From contig NC_031770.1 in assembly GCF_001522545.3 (NCBI RefSeq), positions 19,163,542-19,227,541 of the forward strand: a stretch of 64,000 nucleotides of DNA, given 5' to 3'. Within the stretch, counting starts at the first letter, position 1, and each line of letters starts with the position of its first letter. Source of the stretch: Parus major (taxonomy: Eukaryota > Chordata > Aves > Passeriformes > Paridae). The position numbers were made by a program, and so were the translations under genes. This document shows, in pieces, positions 27,511 to 41,160 of the stretch. Below the pieces are notes generated by a model. The model was not told where the DNA came from. It did not search any database and saw nothing but the letters and a program-made list of their open reading frames with translations.

Positions 27511-27525
27511 TGTGTGTGTGTGTGT
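27511..27525 (+). repeat. Short (TG)n run
   Basis: Seven and a half TG units. Confidence 0.85.
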
Positions 27526-28174
27526 ATCAAACAATTCCAACTGGAAGTGTTGGGTTTAATCTCCCCCTGTGCTCTGGTCCCTCAGCCACGTGCACCACCA
27601 CCCTGCAGTACAGGCTGTGTGGGAGGCTTTGTTTTGTCCTGGGGTCAGAGATACTGAAAGGAAGAAAGAGAAAGAAAGATTAATCTGATAAAGGCATTGC
27701 CATTTCTAATCGGACTGATGGGAAACTGCAGTAGGAAGTTAAAGAGGCAACACAGGGTGAATTACTGTGATGAACTACTTGAAAGCTGAAGCAATCAAAT
27801 AGATAGCTCTCACATATAAAAATTACTGTGCCATCTTTATTCATCAACAGTTTTGCACAAGTGTCTCATTGAAGTGTTCAGTCCCTTCCAGGGACAACTA
27901 AAGCACTCTGATACATTGGATCAGATTAAATCTTACCCAGGAAACTCAGCCACTGGGGTGGCTGCTTCCTGCTTCCCAGACTTAATTTCTCATAACAGAA
28001 ATAAACTTTTTAACGCTTGAAAATAACAAACTCCAAAAAGTGATACTGGTACAGCTCTTGCAACCTGCTGGAATAGAATTGGAAGGACTTTTACTCTGGT
28101 GTGTGGTAGCAGTAAAACCTTTTCACATAGGCTGAGAGATGAAAACCTATAGAAGGGAAATTTGTGACTCTTAG

Positions 28175-28275
28175 TTCATAGAATCAGAGTGGCTGGCATT
28201 GCAAGATACCTTAAAGATCATCCCGTTCCAACCTCCACACCATAAGCAGGCACATCTTCCACTAGACCAGGTTCA
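28175..28275 (-). mobile_element. CR1 LINE 3' terminal fragment, antisense (short)
   Basis: About 100 bp of the plus strand reads ttcatagaatcagagtggct, then taccttaaagatcatcccg, ttccaacctccacacc and cttccactagaccaggttc. This is the reverse complement of the extreme CR1 3' end, and the insert is heavily 5'-truncated. Confidence 0.85.
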
Positions 28276-29481
28276 GAAAAATATTCATACAAACAGACAT
28301 TGAGGTTTTCTTCACATTTTTAGAGGCCAGAAGAATCACATTTAAAAAAAACAAACAACTAGTAATAAAAAAGCTTACTACTGAGTAAGAGATGAACAGA
28401 CATATTTGCTTCAAATATAGTCAAACTATATAAAAAGCAAATATGGTATCATAGAAAATTCAGCATTAAATTCCTGTAAAGATTCTCTCACATGATTTTA
28501 AGAACCAGCTTATAATTTGATCTTTAGATATGCTGAGATCTGCCCATGATGCTGAATTCTCTGAGACTTGTGAAGTGGATGGGCTCTGAGGATACTCAAT
28601 ATTTTGTAGGACTGCTTGCTAATGGACAGAGGAAATAAGCATCAGTTTTGTGTCATCAAGTGTGTTCTTCTGACCAAGCATCATACTATTTTGTACTCAA
28701 GGCATATGGGATAGGAGTAAATGTGCACGTACTGATAAAGAAAATTAAATAGAATTAGAGAAATTGACCTAGTAATAAAGGTATCTATGTTTTCAGAACT
28801 TTACCTTTTCAAAGCTTAAGTTCCTTCACCCACAGAATTACTAACAGGCTTTTAAATAATATTTTCTACGTAAATGCCTATTCTGCACTTCTGAAGTCAT
28901 GGATCAGTCAAGGATACTAACACTGAAGATGAAGAACAACAGTGATGGACCAGATACATTTATAGTTGTGAGGAAAGAAAAGACAGATAAATTTTACACT
29001 ATTTTCTTTTTAGTGTTAACCTCACTTACAAACGTAATAAATAAATGTGGTTCCAAGTATTTTATTTGATCACTCTGATTTTGCATCCCAAATTATTTAT
29101 ACTAAACGAAGTACAGCATTTGCAGAAATAATTTCCTTAAGATAATACTTTTTTTAAAAAAATTAATTTTTATAAATCTTGGAAGCCATATTGCCTAAAT
29201 TTCAAGCAAAATCAATTAAAATTACTTCAGAAAAAGTATACATCACACAAAGAGTATTTTTTGAGACATTCAGTCACCATGCTGCTGTGTATTTGCTGTA
29301 ATAAATTTATTGACTACTTTTCATAGTCTTATAGTTTGTAGTTTTCAGGACATTTACACTATTTGTCCAGTGCTGGAATAAGTTTTTCCAAACTTTTCGA
29401 AGAGAACAATCGATGAAAACATTGTTTCAAAGTCCTAAAGAAAAGAGACAAAAAATGATGTTAGGCTTAAATGGGTTTGCC

Positions 29482-29499
29482 TTTTTTTTTTTTTTTTTT
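29482..29499 (+). repeat. Poly-T tract
   Basis: A run of 18 T, with no repeat body next to it. Confidence 0.9.
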
Positions 29500-29870
29500 A
29501 AGATATTTTAGAGTTCTAAACGTTGTCTTCTACTTACATTTCGTTACATAAGATAGAATGCAAGTTATGCAAAATAGTGAATATTAAATACACATTTTTA
29601 CATTAAATTAATATTACCTTGAAGAGGACCAAAAGAATGGATTTAGTTGAAAGCAAATATGTATTTCAAACTCTCAGCAACTATAAGAACTGCAGAAATT
29701 TCCTGCTCTAGAAACTACATTTAATAGTCTCTGGTAAATCATAGTATGCAGAGGTTTATTCTCCTCCCTGGCAACCAGGCAGGTTAAAGAAAGCACAATA
29801 GCCTTGCTATATTTTAACTTTTCCACTCTGGTTAACACTGAAATAAAAGTATTAAAACAGCTCCAAAAGA

Positions 29871-29892
29871 AATGGTAATAAAATGGTAATAA
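29871..29892 (+). repeat. Perfect 11-bp tandem duplication
   Basis: The unit aatggtaataa occurs twice in tandem. Confidence 0.9.
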
Positions 29893-30557
29893 AAAATATA
29901 TATATTAAATAAGTATTAGTGGCAACAAATTGATTAGGAGAAGCAGGGTGATTCCTGAACATGTTTTTTTTCCCAGGTAAAAAAACCTTATCTTGCTTAT
30001 CACATTCAATTTTTTAAATGCAAATGCTTAAAAATCTAAATTGAATGAGGGAAACACAAGTGAAGCTGTGCCTTAAGGGTGCAATGTCAGTTCAGCCAAC
30101 AAACAAGAATGTAAATCAACCTAAGTGTTCCAAACCATATTTTGATTTCTCTACTTACTAATAAATACTCATGGTAAATGATTAGCAAGTCCATCATATT
30201 TAAGGTCAAGGTTTTAAAGCCTTCTAAACAAAATTATCTTCTTTGAACCTGAAGTACTGAAGATAGTATAAAAATAGAATATACTTGGTTTGTATTAAAA
30301 TGGTTTTTACTTTTAGACAGTAACATGCCACACATAAATTCTCAGCTTTCTAGGATCTGATTATTCATTTTTAAGAAGTTGGTCTGAATACTTTGTACTG
30401 TTTTCTATTGCCAACAAGTATCTCTGGGAAAGTGAATGAAATTGAATCGTCTTCATGGAATGTTTGAGGCCATGAGTGAATGAAAGCAAAAAAGTTTTAT
30501 CTTTTCAACACATTTCCCAATTTGAAAAGTTTCATTTTCTCTTTAAGATAGAATGAA

Positions 30558-30588
30558 TTTTTTTATTTTTTTTATTTTTTTTTTTTTA
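30558..30588 (+). repeat. T-rich tract
   Basis: About 30 bases of T interrupted only by single A residues. Confidence 0.9.
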
Positions 30589-33500
30589 ATGACATGAAAC
30601 AGAATTATCATTCCCTGGACAATTTGGACTTGGCTAATTCACAGACCACAGTTCAGCTGTATCTCAGCAGAGCACCTCTGACTTCTAGTAAGCTTCATGC
30701 AAACACTTATTGGGCCCACCTGTATTTCATCTGCATTGCACATTGCCAAACTGAGACAGTATCATTTCTTACATCTCATACTTAAATTTGTTTATTACGT
30801 TTCCTCCAAAATTCTGATGCATAAATCTTAAAATAATAAGGTAGACAAACATTAAAAATAAAATAATCCATGTGTGCTGTGAAAGTGAGTACTATCCCAT
30901 TCCTACATGATGCACAAGATTTACTTTTTAATGTTTCTCTATGCCTTGTACTGGCCCATTTCTTATTCAACAGAAACAGCCTATTTGCATATTTTCATAT
31001 TAAACTTTTAGAATGGCAAAATACTCTAATTTTCAGTGTCTGTTCCAAATCACGAGCACCTTCTTACCACAAGAAAAGTTGTCCATATAATTATTATAAT
31101 AAATATTATGCTATCTCCAACACAACTGCAAATGGTTTTCTTCTAAAGTGACGCTAGTTATATTTAATTCAGTAAATTAACCAGAATAATTCTGTTCATG
31201 GGAACGGAAAAATCAACAAACCAGCTCTAGTTGCTGAGAAAGCAAGCAGATAATCCAGCAATAATTTAGGATTAAGCAGTAATTCAGAGCAGAACATGGT
31301 ATCCATTGTTTTTAAACAGGAAGTACTTTAATTAACATGCAGGACAGTTACATACAGCTTAAGAAATCATGAACAGTTTGACAAGTGGTGAACCTTGAGT
31401 GAGACAGGGAAACCAGTGAAACCTGTGCACTCCCCATATCAGGATAACATCAGGAATGGGAAGGCTGAGCATTGCAGAGATCTTCATTTGCTGGAGCAGA
31501 CGGCTTTTGCTATTAGGATTCCTGGCCAAACAAAAACAATTGGCTGCCAAAATTAGCTCCTTGGGACGATTTAGGAGCCTTTGAAGTGAACAGTGTTTTT
31601 GAGTTGGAACTAAGCCCAGGTCCAGCTTCAAACTCAAATCAAAATGACAAAGAGGAAATTTTTTGTGCCACACACCCCCTCAGTGTAAGATTACTTTGGT
31701 TTGGCAGCTGTACTGTTTATCTTGTTATTTAAAACTATTCCACTAGATACTCACAACTGAGCATTTAAACAACTGGCTCTGATTATGACGACAGCAGTTA
31801 TGTTTGACCACATTTAGGAAACATTACAGAGTCTGATGGATAAATAAAAGCATGCTGGCTTTAGAGTTACATGAATTAAAGAAATTTAGAATGTACACTA
31901 GGTAAAAATTGCATAGCATGCATGTAAAATATAAATATCTTTTTGGGAAACAGATCTTGTTTCTATTTTTTCTGTACTTGAAGATAAAGATTTTAATTGG
32001 ATTCCAACAGAGAGATAAAGTAAGGCCTGAAAACACCACCTGGCCTTGAAAGATCTACCTCACAGAATAAAGAGAAAGGAATTGGAAGCCAGGTTCTCAT
32101 ATCCATCTAACATGATGGTGAAATGACCACTCAAAACATGCAGGGAACACAGTGATGCACTCCTCATTGATTCTGATAGGAATCATCTTGAATTTAAGCT
32201 GTTTGTTACATAGCATAGAAGTTATGAAGTTATGTAAATAATCCTTCTGAAGAACATAGGTTGCGAGTGGAGAAAAACGGGCTTCTTCAAAATTATTTTC
32301 ACCATCAGTTACTCTCTATTGGTAGTTGGAATGAATAGATTTACAAATATGAATTCACACATATTGGTGAGATTGACCTTATAGTTTTGCACTCTCAAGA
32401 CCACAGGAGCAAGGAGCTGAGATTTATGGAATTTTTCCACAATGCATTCTTAAATCATGCCATATAATTCTCAGCATCAGAGATCTGTAATTCTCAGCAA
32501 TGAGACCTACTTTGAAATTCCCGAAGTTAATGTAACACTTCCTTTTTAAACTTGTCCAGCTTTGACTCCTTTCACTCTAGAAAATTGTAAGTGATTCAAG
32601 TTCAACTGACAGAGCTTAACAAGACCTATGGATCATTTCAATATATTTGGCTACTTGAGCTTGTGAGCTCATCAGTTCAAAACAATGGAGTCAAAAAAGG
32701 TGGCATAAAGCCACCAAAGATTTGTCTCAATCAGCACTCTGATGTCATAGATTAGACTTGCCAAATGGTTACATAGTCTATATCTGGAATGTTATTAAAG
32801 CAAATTCCAAAGACATTTTTCATCTGACGATGCAGTCTTACATAAAAACAGATCACGTACAAACACTGGCAAATGAACAAGACCTTGTAGACCTTCATAT
32901 TGGTTTGGAGGCCTTTGAAAATGACTCCTGTGATATTCTAGAAACAAACTTGTACTAACAATATTTCTTTCCAAGCAATTTTGAGAGTACTGCACGATAT
33001 CCCGTAATGTAAAAATGCAGTTCAAAATGAGATAGGAATTACAATTGAGTATCTTGGAAATTTAATGAAGTAGAAAGTCAGCTGCCTCAGACCAAAGCAA
33101 GAACAGACAAACAGCAGTAGTGTATCTACTCTCAGATTTTAAGGCCAGAGAGCACTATTATTACCATTCATTCTCAGCTCCTGCATACACACTTCAGGTA
33201 ATTGCATATATCAAATCTCTCAAGTCCATAATAATTATGAAACTGTTAAGCATGTGATAAACCTGGAACAATAAACATGCAATAAACTCACATTATCTGA
33301 TTTACAGGATACAAGAGTCTTTCCTTTCTCTGTAATGACAAAAGTTGGGGTTCCTGAATAAGTACAGATTAGGTTGCATGAATTGAGATTAAAGTTGTGT
33401 TAGGTTGTACAAATATAGATTTCCTTCATGGGTTAGTAGAAGCAGTATGTGCAGAAGTTTCAAATAAAAATTGTATAATGAAAAGTATATACTGAAATGC

Positions 33501-36500
33501 AAAGCATTCCATCAATTGCAGATATTCAGGGCAGTGAGTCCTCTTCTGAGTCAATGAAAAAATACTAAAGACAGTGTATAAAAGTATTATGTCAACCATG
33601 ACACCATGTGCTGTGTAAAAGGAGAACCAATCCATGAAAAGTTTGCATCTCAGAAAAACTTTTGCAGTACTGGAATTGTAGCTGTTGCTCCAATAGAGAC
33701 ATTAGGCCTCTTCTATTCTTCTCTTTATAAAACACCTATTCTGAATTAATAAAATTAATTAACAGTAAATTCTGTTAGTTATTAATGGCAGAAGGAATAA
33801 GGAAAAATTGGCACAGCTGCTGGAATCATAATTCTATCTTCATGCTACTGAGTAGTAAAACCAGGAAACAATACTTTGAAACCAGTATCCACAGATACAC
33901 ACCAAGACCTTAGAGGGCACAGTGGGAAATTCTGCAGAAATTTCCCTGTAGGAGGTATAAGCTAAGCCACTGAGCACTGTAGCTTTCCTACAAAGCCAGG
34001 AGACATCCCATGTGCACAACTCCTTTGGAAACCAGGCAGTACTGCCAAGTGTCACTGCACAGCTCCAGTCCACAACCCCACCTGTTTAACACTAAGTGGT
34101 CATATTTAAGTGTTTCCTATGATCCTAATGCTTGTAATAGTAAAATTAAAGTTTTAAATTGAGCTGTCATAGAAAGTCTTCTGACCTGTTAATAGACACA
34201 GAGGTCTCTAACAAGGAAGCAAACCACAAACAGTAAGCTGTTAGACAAGTAAAATGTTGATCCAGCTAACTTTTATTCTCAGCAAATTTATCAATACTGG
34301 TTAACAATACTTCCAACTAGTACAGGGCCTTCTGACATGACAAAATGAGTGTAACAACCCATTCTGTCAATACAACACAAATGTCATTTCAAGTGCTCAA
34401 AACCCACTAAGCTACCCTAAAAAAGATTGATTTATCTGCTCCAGTGTTTCTTTGGGGCAAACTTTTCTCACAACTGAAACCAATTAGTGGGCCTGGCACT
34501 TGTAGTGCAAAATGTAGGTCAGCATCAAGTAATAAAAAAGTATTGACTTTTCTCTGTCTGTAAGCAGCATGAAAGGGGTGCCATGGCCTTGTCGTATATG
34601 AAAAGAGCTCCATTAATTTCACTTATTTCAACCAGGGCTGTCAAATACTAATGCTTCTATTGCACTTTTCACACAAAGTACATTGACACCAATCCTGGCC
34701 CCAGTGTACCAAGTTTACAATATTTCAGTCAGCGAAAGGAGTACTATAATTTTTAATTCCCTGTAGTACATTTAGTCTCTTTAAGCAGCACTGCTCATAA
34801 GACTTACTTAGAGATATGAGCTGGGACATTAATAACAGGTTCATACTTCTTCCCATGGGCAACAGAACGTATTCCTTGGCCACAGCTTCAAAAGCTAATT
34901 AGCCAGAAAGTTCAGGACAGAGTTGTTTGGCACAACTCTGTTTTTGTGGCTGGTGGGCACAGACTGCCAGCTTTACTTTCTGCTGTGGAGAAAGAAACCA
35001 AAATCTAGGAAGAGGTCTTCCATGACTTAAGGCTATAAAATTGAAAAGCTAATGTGTTAACCAATTGGGTCAACCAGCCCCTTCAAAAAAGAGATAATAA
35101 CAAAAGCCTGGATCTTGCCTTAGGGACTGGATCTCATTGTGTCAGCATAGAGGTATTGACTCCCAGGGAAAAAAAAAAATCAGAATTCCCTGCCCAGAGC
35201 TGACAAGTGACCACTGCTGTGATGAATGGGGTAGAATTGCACCTTTCTCTATTTAGCTTACCAACAGGATGCAGAGGAGAAGGAGGAACCAACATCTACC
35301 TCCTCATTCAACTGTCTACTACTGTTACCAATTTGAAAACCTCTACATTTTGTTCTTTCTGGTAGGAGCAATAAACTTTTCCTGGAAGCACAGGATATTT
35401 TATGAGCTTCTCCATATTGTGGATAGACACAGCAGAGGTCAAACTGACTCAAAATGTTACGATCTTGTTTCCCTCTATTTTCTGCAATTTGCCTTCTAAA
35501 CTGACTTTTCTTTTTTTCAAGTGAAGTTTATGGTTCTTGTTGACAAGCTTGAGGGCTCTGAGTCTGATGTCTAACTCATTCCCTAATTACCTCCTGCAAG
35601 TGCAAACATCACCACCAACAATAAAACTCTTTGATTTAAAAAGACCGGGTGACTATGGTAGAAGGCAATTTTCTACTTGCTTTAATGACTTTGTAAGTCT
35701 TACCCTTTGAATCAACTTGCTATTAGATCTTAAAATAAAATGATATTGTATAGCCATCATAAAAGGAAACTTTATAACCTTCTGTGTTACGCTTACATCA
35801 GGCAAGTTTTTTTTCTATTTGTTAGTTTTAGTCTTTTATTGACATTATGATAATGTGTTGTAAAAAAGAATCAGGAAATTATGTTCACAGTAGGAAATTT
35901 AACAACACTATTTTAATATCCTATCTTCCAAACAGAAAGAGAAAACATTAATTGCTACTTAATTTATGTAACAAACATTTCATTATTTTTACACTTAATT
36001 TTTCATGGATATTTATGACTATCACTGACTCTTACATGTTTTATCTTTTATGAATTAAAAATGAGGAAGCCAAACTCAAGCAGTGCTTGTTAGGAATTAT
36101 GAAAGATTTCTAATGATGGCTCATGAGTTTGTAAAACCACTGACTTGATACTCACATAGGTTTAGATACTTCCTGCGTGATGTGTCAAATTTGAACAGCA
36201 TAGCCATGTGTGCTCCCCTGGGACAGCCTAACATGAAAATTATTACTCCATTCCTCCATTTCTGGAGTATTTGGAGAATGAAGTGTTCTGCTACTCATTT
36301 GTGCTCACTGAAGTCTCCTTTCATAGCTCAACAGCTAATTGTGCCAATTTGTTCTTTGGATATAGCTGGAGACAACTGACAGAAATGAAGCTCTAAAACT
36401 TCTTGTCCTCATCTGTGCAAGGTAGGAGATGATGGGTTCCAGGCTTGAAAAGAGCCTATTTTAGCTCCTGCAAGGTTAGAAGCAGTTTGGACAAAGGAAC

Positions 36501-38240
36501 AAAAGCATATCCCCTTTCATAGCTACACAAATTAAGCTATGACATGACAAAAAATAATGATGCTCTTGAGAATGCAATAGTTTCAGCCACTGTACAAGGA
36601 AAGCACAACTATTCCTAAACAAGTAAGATATTCTGTGATAGCTGTGTTCATTAAGGATTACAAATATGAAAACCCCAAACTGTCGTTTCTCACATGCAAA
36701 GGCAAATTATCTCTGGGCTTTGATGGAAGTTCTATACAAGGAAGGACAAAGGAAAAAAAGGAGAAGAATTTGGTCCAGTAAATTACTTTCTCCTGTAAGT
36801 ATTGCTTCTGCAAAATTAACCTGGGATCTGAAATTAGGCTGTCTTTTTTGTCATGTGTAATATAACCAGCAATGAAGATTTGTGGTCCAAATTTGCATTT
36901 GTTACATTTACTTAGTACCCTGCAGTCATTGTGGTTGCCCAAGGGGAAGGAAGTGTGGAATTCCCAGCTGTACCCTGTATGTTCATTTATTCCATTTATT
37001 AATGATCTGCAAGCCAAGGCACTGTCTGGTCCTTCCTCTCAAACATGGACTAGCTGTACTATGCTTTAGAGAGAAATACATTCTCCCTTATAAATAACTG
37101 TTCAGTTAATTAATTTCATTATGTGTATAAAGCTAATCTACAGGAGAATAAGTCACCTTGATGTAGACACTTTCCAGGTACTTTTAGACCTGTTCAGAGT
37201 CAGTATCAATATTACAAGTATAGCTTGCCACACAAAGTTTCGGTGGGTGCTATACCATACTTTAGGCAATGTTATGAAACATCACCCAAGCTCTGTTCTG
37301 AATGTCTGTATGTGAACCAAAACTGCCAAAGACAATACTCTGTTTTTTCAACTATGTAGCCTTTTTTTACAAGTAAATTAAATTAAGAAACCAATGTGAA
37401 TTTCTCCACAAGCTATTTCATACTTGGATACCCTTGAACTTTACTGAATCTGGGCTAAAAAACAAATGTGCAGTTGAAATAGTTCAGTAAGTATTCAGAA
37501 TCCCAAGAGGTGTTTATTTGCCATTGTCATGCAAATATCTCTTACAGTGTATTTTAACAAAATATTTCGGAAGAGGGGAGAAGAAGTCCATCTTAATCTA
37601 TTTAAGATGTATAAATAACATTGTCAAAAATGAACACTCTAATGAGAAATATATAACCCTTTAAAGAAGTTATTAAATCTGAGGTGGAGACTAACACTAC
37701 ATTCCTATGTACAAAGAACCCCACAGACTTAAAAAGCAGCTGATGAAAAAAGTAAAGGACTTATTTTTAGGACAGTACTTGTATTTTTAAATTTGTATTT
37801 TCTTGTCCTGTCCATCACACACACTCTGCTAGCAACAGGACTTGAATTAAACACTAGTGCAGTTAGGGATAAACGTCTTGACTTAGGCCATTTGTAAGCT
37901 CCCTCTTCATTGTCTAATCTGTTCAACTACCACATTCTCTTTCCAGCTGAAAACAAGCCAGTGCCAAGTGCTCACTGCCAAGACAAACTCTGAACCACTT
38001 TTAACCTGCTAGACTAATGCCAGAAAATGTTTAACCTGCCAAGATCAAGTTGCAACTCTCTCTAACTTGCCAAAATCATGCCACCAGGAGTTAAGAACGA
38101 AAAATTCCGAGTTGAAATCATCAAATCCTTGAAAACATTTATCTTATTTGGCTTCTGATATGCAGCAAAACCATTACTTCAGTTAGATTTCATCTGGCTT
38201 CATATGGTTCTGGATGATACTTTCTAACCTGATTGTTTTC

Positions 38241-38798
38241 TGTGATGAAATTACTAGATATGCAGATCAAAGGAGAACAGTTGATGACACTGTCTGGCTG
38301 AGCTTTAACAAGGCTTTCACACAATCTCCCAGAGAATCCTTTTAACCAAGCTGGTAAATTATAGTCTAGATGTGCAGACTAATAGATGTAACAGCTGCCT
38401 GGAGTCTCAGGTTCAAAGAGTAGCATTGAATGGCTTCTCCTTAACTGGAACTTGGGTACCAACATATTTTCTCAGGTGCTCTTCTTGGGGCCTATGTTAA
38501 TATCTTCCTCAGTGACCTAGAGATGGAGAGGGAATGCTCTCTCCTCAGGTTCCCAGATTCCACCAAAGTACTGGGTACCATGGAGACCTTGGAGGGCTGT
38601 CACTCAGTGATGTAGACAGGCTGGAGGAATGGCCTGACAGAAAGTTACAAAACACAGGATGGACAAATGCACAGATTCACTCCAGAGCAAAGCAGACTCA
38701 AGGCTAGCAGGCTGGGCAGCACCTCTGCAGAAGAGGACCTGGTGGTCCTTGTGGGCAACTAGCTAAACACCAGTCAGCAATGTCTCCTAGCACCCTAA
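38241..38798 (+). mobile_element. CR1 LINE fragment, sense, from the 3' part of the reverse-transcriptase ORF
   Basis: The sequence gagctttaacaaggctttca followed by cacaatctccca corresponds to the CR1 reverse-transcriptase 'SKAFDTVSH' region. It is followed by a diverged ggggcctatgttaatatctt, then gatgtagacaggctggagga and gaggacctggtggtccttg, in the order of the CR1 consensus. The frame is broken by many stops and small indels, so this is a dead, 5'- and 3'-truncated copy. It is the only fragment here that retains part of the polymerase-coding region. Confidence 0.9.
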
Positions 38799-40189
38799 AG
38801 CAAAACCCAGTTTTCCTCTCCAGAAATACAAGCTACCTTCAGAAGAGACAGAAGTGATCAAACAGGAATATTTTCTCATTTTGCAGGCAGCTTACTTTGC
38901 AGATCAGCTAAGCCCAGAGAAACTAGTCATGTCCCATCCAGTGTTTACAAATGCTCTCATTAATCAATAAAATGGGAACAAGAGCTTGTAGACTAATAGC
39001 TATTGTTATTTTTTCTATCTGTCTTTACTCATATATGATAACATATCTTCTTTATGTGTCACATTTTCAGCAGCACTTTTTCTTCTGTGTAAATCCACCA
39101 GTTCTTTGATAGAGTTCTGGAATAGCATCAGCTACAGTGATTGCTCACTCAGGTGCCACAGATTTGTTTTGGCATTAGCACGAAGTTAGTTCTGACAAAC
39201 TTGCTGATTAGAAGCTTTGGGGAGAAGAACAGCTGGTATTTATAGCCAAACATTTTTACAGATTCAACACTGTTCAGAAAAATGATAAGGATTACACTTA
39301 TTAGCACAAATTTTAAAAATAAATTGCTGAGCAATTCAAAACCTAAATCCATGCTGCATTGGTTCTGATATGAATACAAGTTATAGTAAATGCAACAACT
39401 TGTGTAGTGATATTCTGTGGTAGTGTATAAACAAAAGTTTATTTCATTTTTCAGATAGATAGCTTCTGAACTAAATTCAACACTCTGCTGGCCACATCAA
39501 GGAAAGAATTTAGCCTGAGACTTTAACATCTACGCCTTTAATGTCTATACAGAACTTTCAACGTATAGCTGAGTATGATTATATCTTATAAATTAAGAGG
39601 AAGTGAGAATTTCTGCAATGTTTTATATGCTAATTTATTAACTGACAGCGTAGTAGCAATATAAGTTGTACTGTAAAGTTTCCCATACTTCTCTGAGGAC
39701 TTCAGATTTAAACTGAAGTGTGGAAATTCTTTAAATAGCAATGCATTTTGGTCTTCCTTTTGCCAAAGGCTTGGGCATCTACAAAAACTACAAATCATGC
39801 CAAACTCTTTGAGTGATATATGGAGGACCACAATCCACTAGGAAATAAGCTGAGACGAAGTCATTCATTTCATTTGGGTCTTTCAGTGGGATTTGAACCA
39901 TCCAGCCCACAAACCATGTCTCATGAGATTGCAGTGTACATCCAGCCCACAGTAATAATGATTCATATACATATATGTGTATATGCTTTATTGCTACTTT
40001 TAGCTGGATTAAAAGCAATATATCAAATTTTATATTTCTGCTTCTTTTATTAGCTTTCTAGTATTTGATCAGCTGATAGAGGCAGTAATGAAATGTTTTT
40101 TTATAAACTGGAGTTTGTAAGTCCTGTCCTGAGAATGTAATATTTCAAAAAATAGCCTAAGCTTTGGGGAAAAAACCAATTACAGAAAC

Positions 40190-40600
40190 AGCATTAAAAA
40201 TGCCAAGCACTGGGCAGAAGCAATTCTGGATCAGTTTAAAAAAGTGATTGATGAAACTCTAATCTGAGCTGAAGGAACAGTTTCACGACAAGCTGTGACC
40301 ATTCCACACACTTCATTAGCTGCCATAATTAGCCTGGTGTTTCAATTTGTTAGAACTGGTGGGGACAATTTTACTCAGAATGCAAACATCAAAAAACAGG
40401 GTGCCTCAGACTTCAGAAGAGGCTGATGAGAAGCTTTTCTAGTCTCTGTTAACTAAAAGATTAATTACAGCTGATGGGAGGCTGTACTCTGATTGTCACT
40501 CTGTCTATGTGCATTACTTTTAGCATTAGAAGAGAGACACGGTTGACACTACACTGCTCAGTCAAGCAGCTTTGCATTAGTATACAAAGTCTGATAATAG
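40190..40600. promoter_or_regulatory. Candidate conserved non-coding element
   Basis: The words cattagctgccataattagc, then aaaagattaattacagctga and gagaagcttttctagtctct, form a compact, non-repetitive, motif-dense block. Several TAATTA-type cores and an E-box (cagctg) are present, with no ORF. This is pattern judgement only. Confidence 0.3.
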
Positions 40601-41120
40601 GTTCTGTTTTTATTGTTTCTCTTTTTTCCTTTTTCCCCTCTTAGTTTGAGACTCTCATATCTAAAAAGTTATTCTTTAAAAGAGCAGGGTGTCTGGTTGG
40701 TAATGGTAAGCACTAATCATATATGCTGTCATTCCTTCACATGACTACAGGTGAGAAATTCTAACATGTCTCAAAGCTACAAGCTTGGAATAGTTTTAGT
40801 TCCTATTATTGCAGTCAAAATGTAAATTCCTACTCAAATAGTCTCATTATGAGAAACAAAACCAATACACTTATGAAACTGGTACTGTGTCCTTCAGTCT
40901 TTGTACCGTACTCCTCTACCTGAGGTGTGGTTACCTCTTTACATTAACTCAAAGCTTGTAAGGTTATTAAAATGGAAGTGAAGTTTGAATTTGAGGTGAA
41001 AATGTTAGTCCTGAATAATTCCATAACTTTCATTCTAGAACATTAACACATTGCAAATCGCCTGCTCATAAAAACACTCCTTATTTGGATATGCCTTTCA
41101 CTTTCCTACATGGAAAAGTG

Positions 41121-41160
41121 AGATCAACATTGACTGTAAGAGATCAACAAAGACTGTAAG
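41121..41160 (+). repeat. 20-bp tandem duplication
   Basis: agatcaacattgactgtaag is followed directly by agatcaacaaagactgtaag, with two mismatches in 20. Confidence 0.95.

Larger units (their letters stand above)
23021..28174. other. Intergenic AT-rich DNA
   Basis: Apart from the pyrimidine tract (23936-24042), an AT-rich low-complexity patch (25530-25581) and a short TG run (27511), I see nothing I can name. The first few hundred bases may still belong to the LTR-like fragment. Confidence 0.5.
28276..38240. other. Long intergenic AT-rich stretch
   Basis: About 10 kb with only homopolymer runs and small duplications. The longest ORF is 119 codons at 36658-37017 (minus). It has a mixed composition, no domain and no splice context, and is taken as chance. 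Confidence 0.5.

Noticed and set aside
29618..29690. Exon-like segment with donor TTCAAG|gtaata on the minus strand
   Set aside because: All three frames between the nearest acceptor and the donor contain stops.
36658..37017. Minus-strand ORF of 119 codons
   Set aside because: Composition is mixed, there is no recognisable motif, no splice sites of fitting phase, and equally long overlapping ORFs occur on the plus strand.
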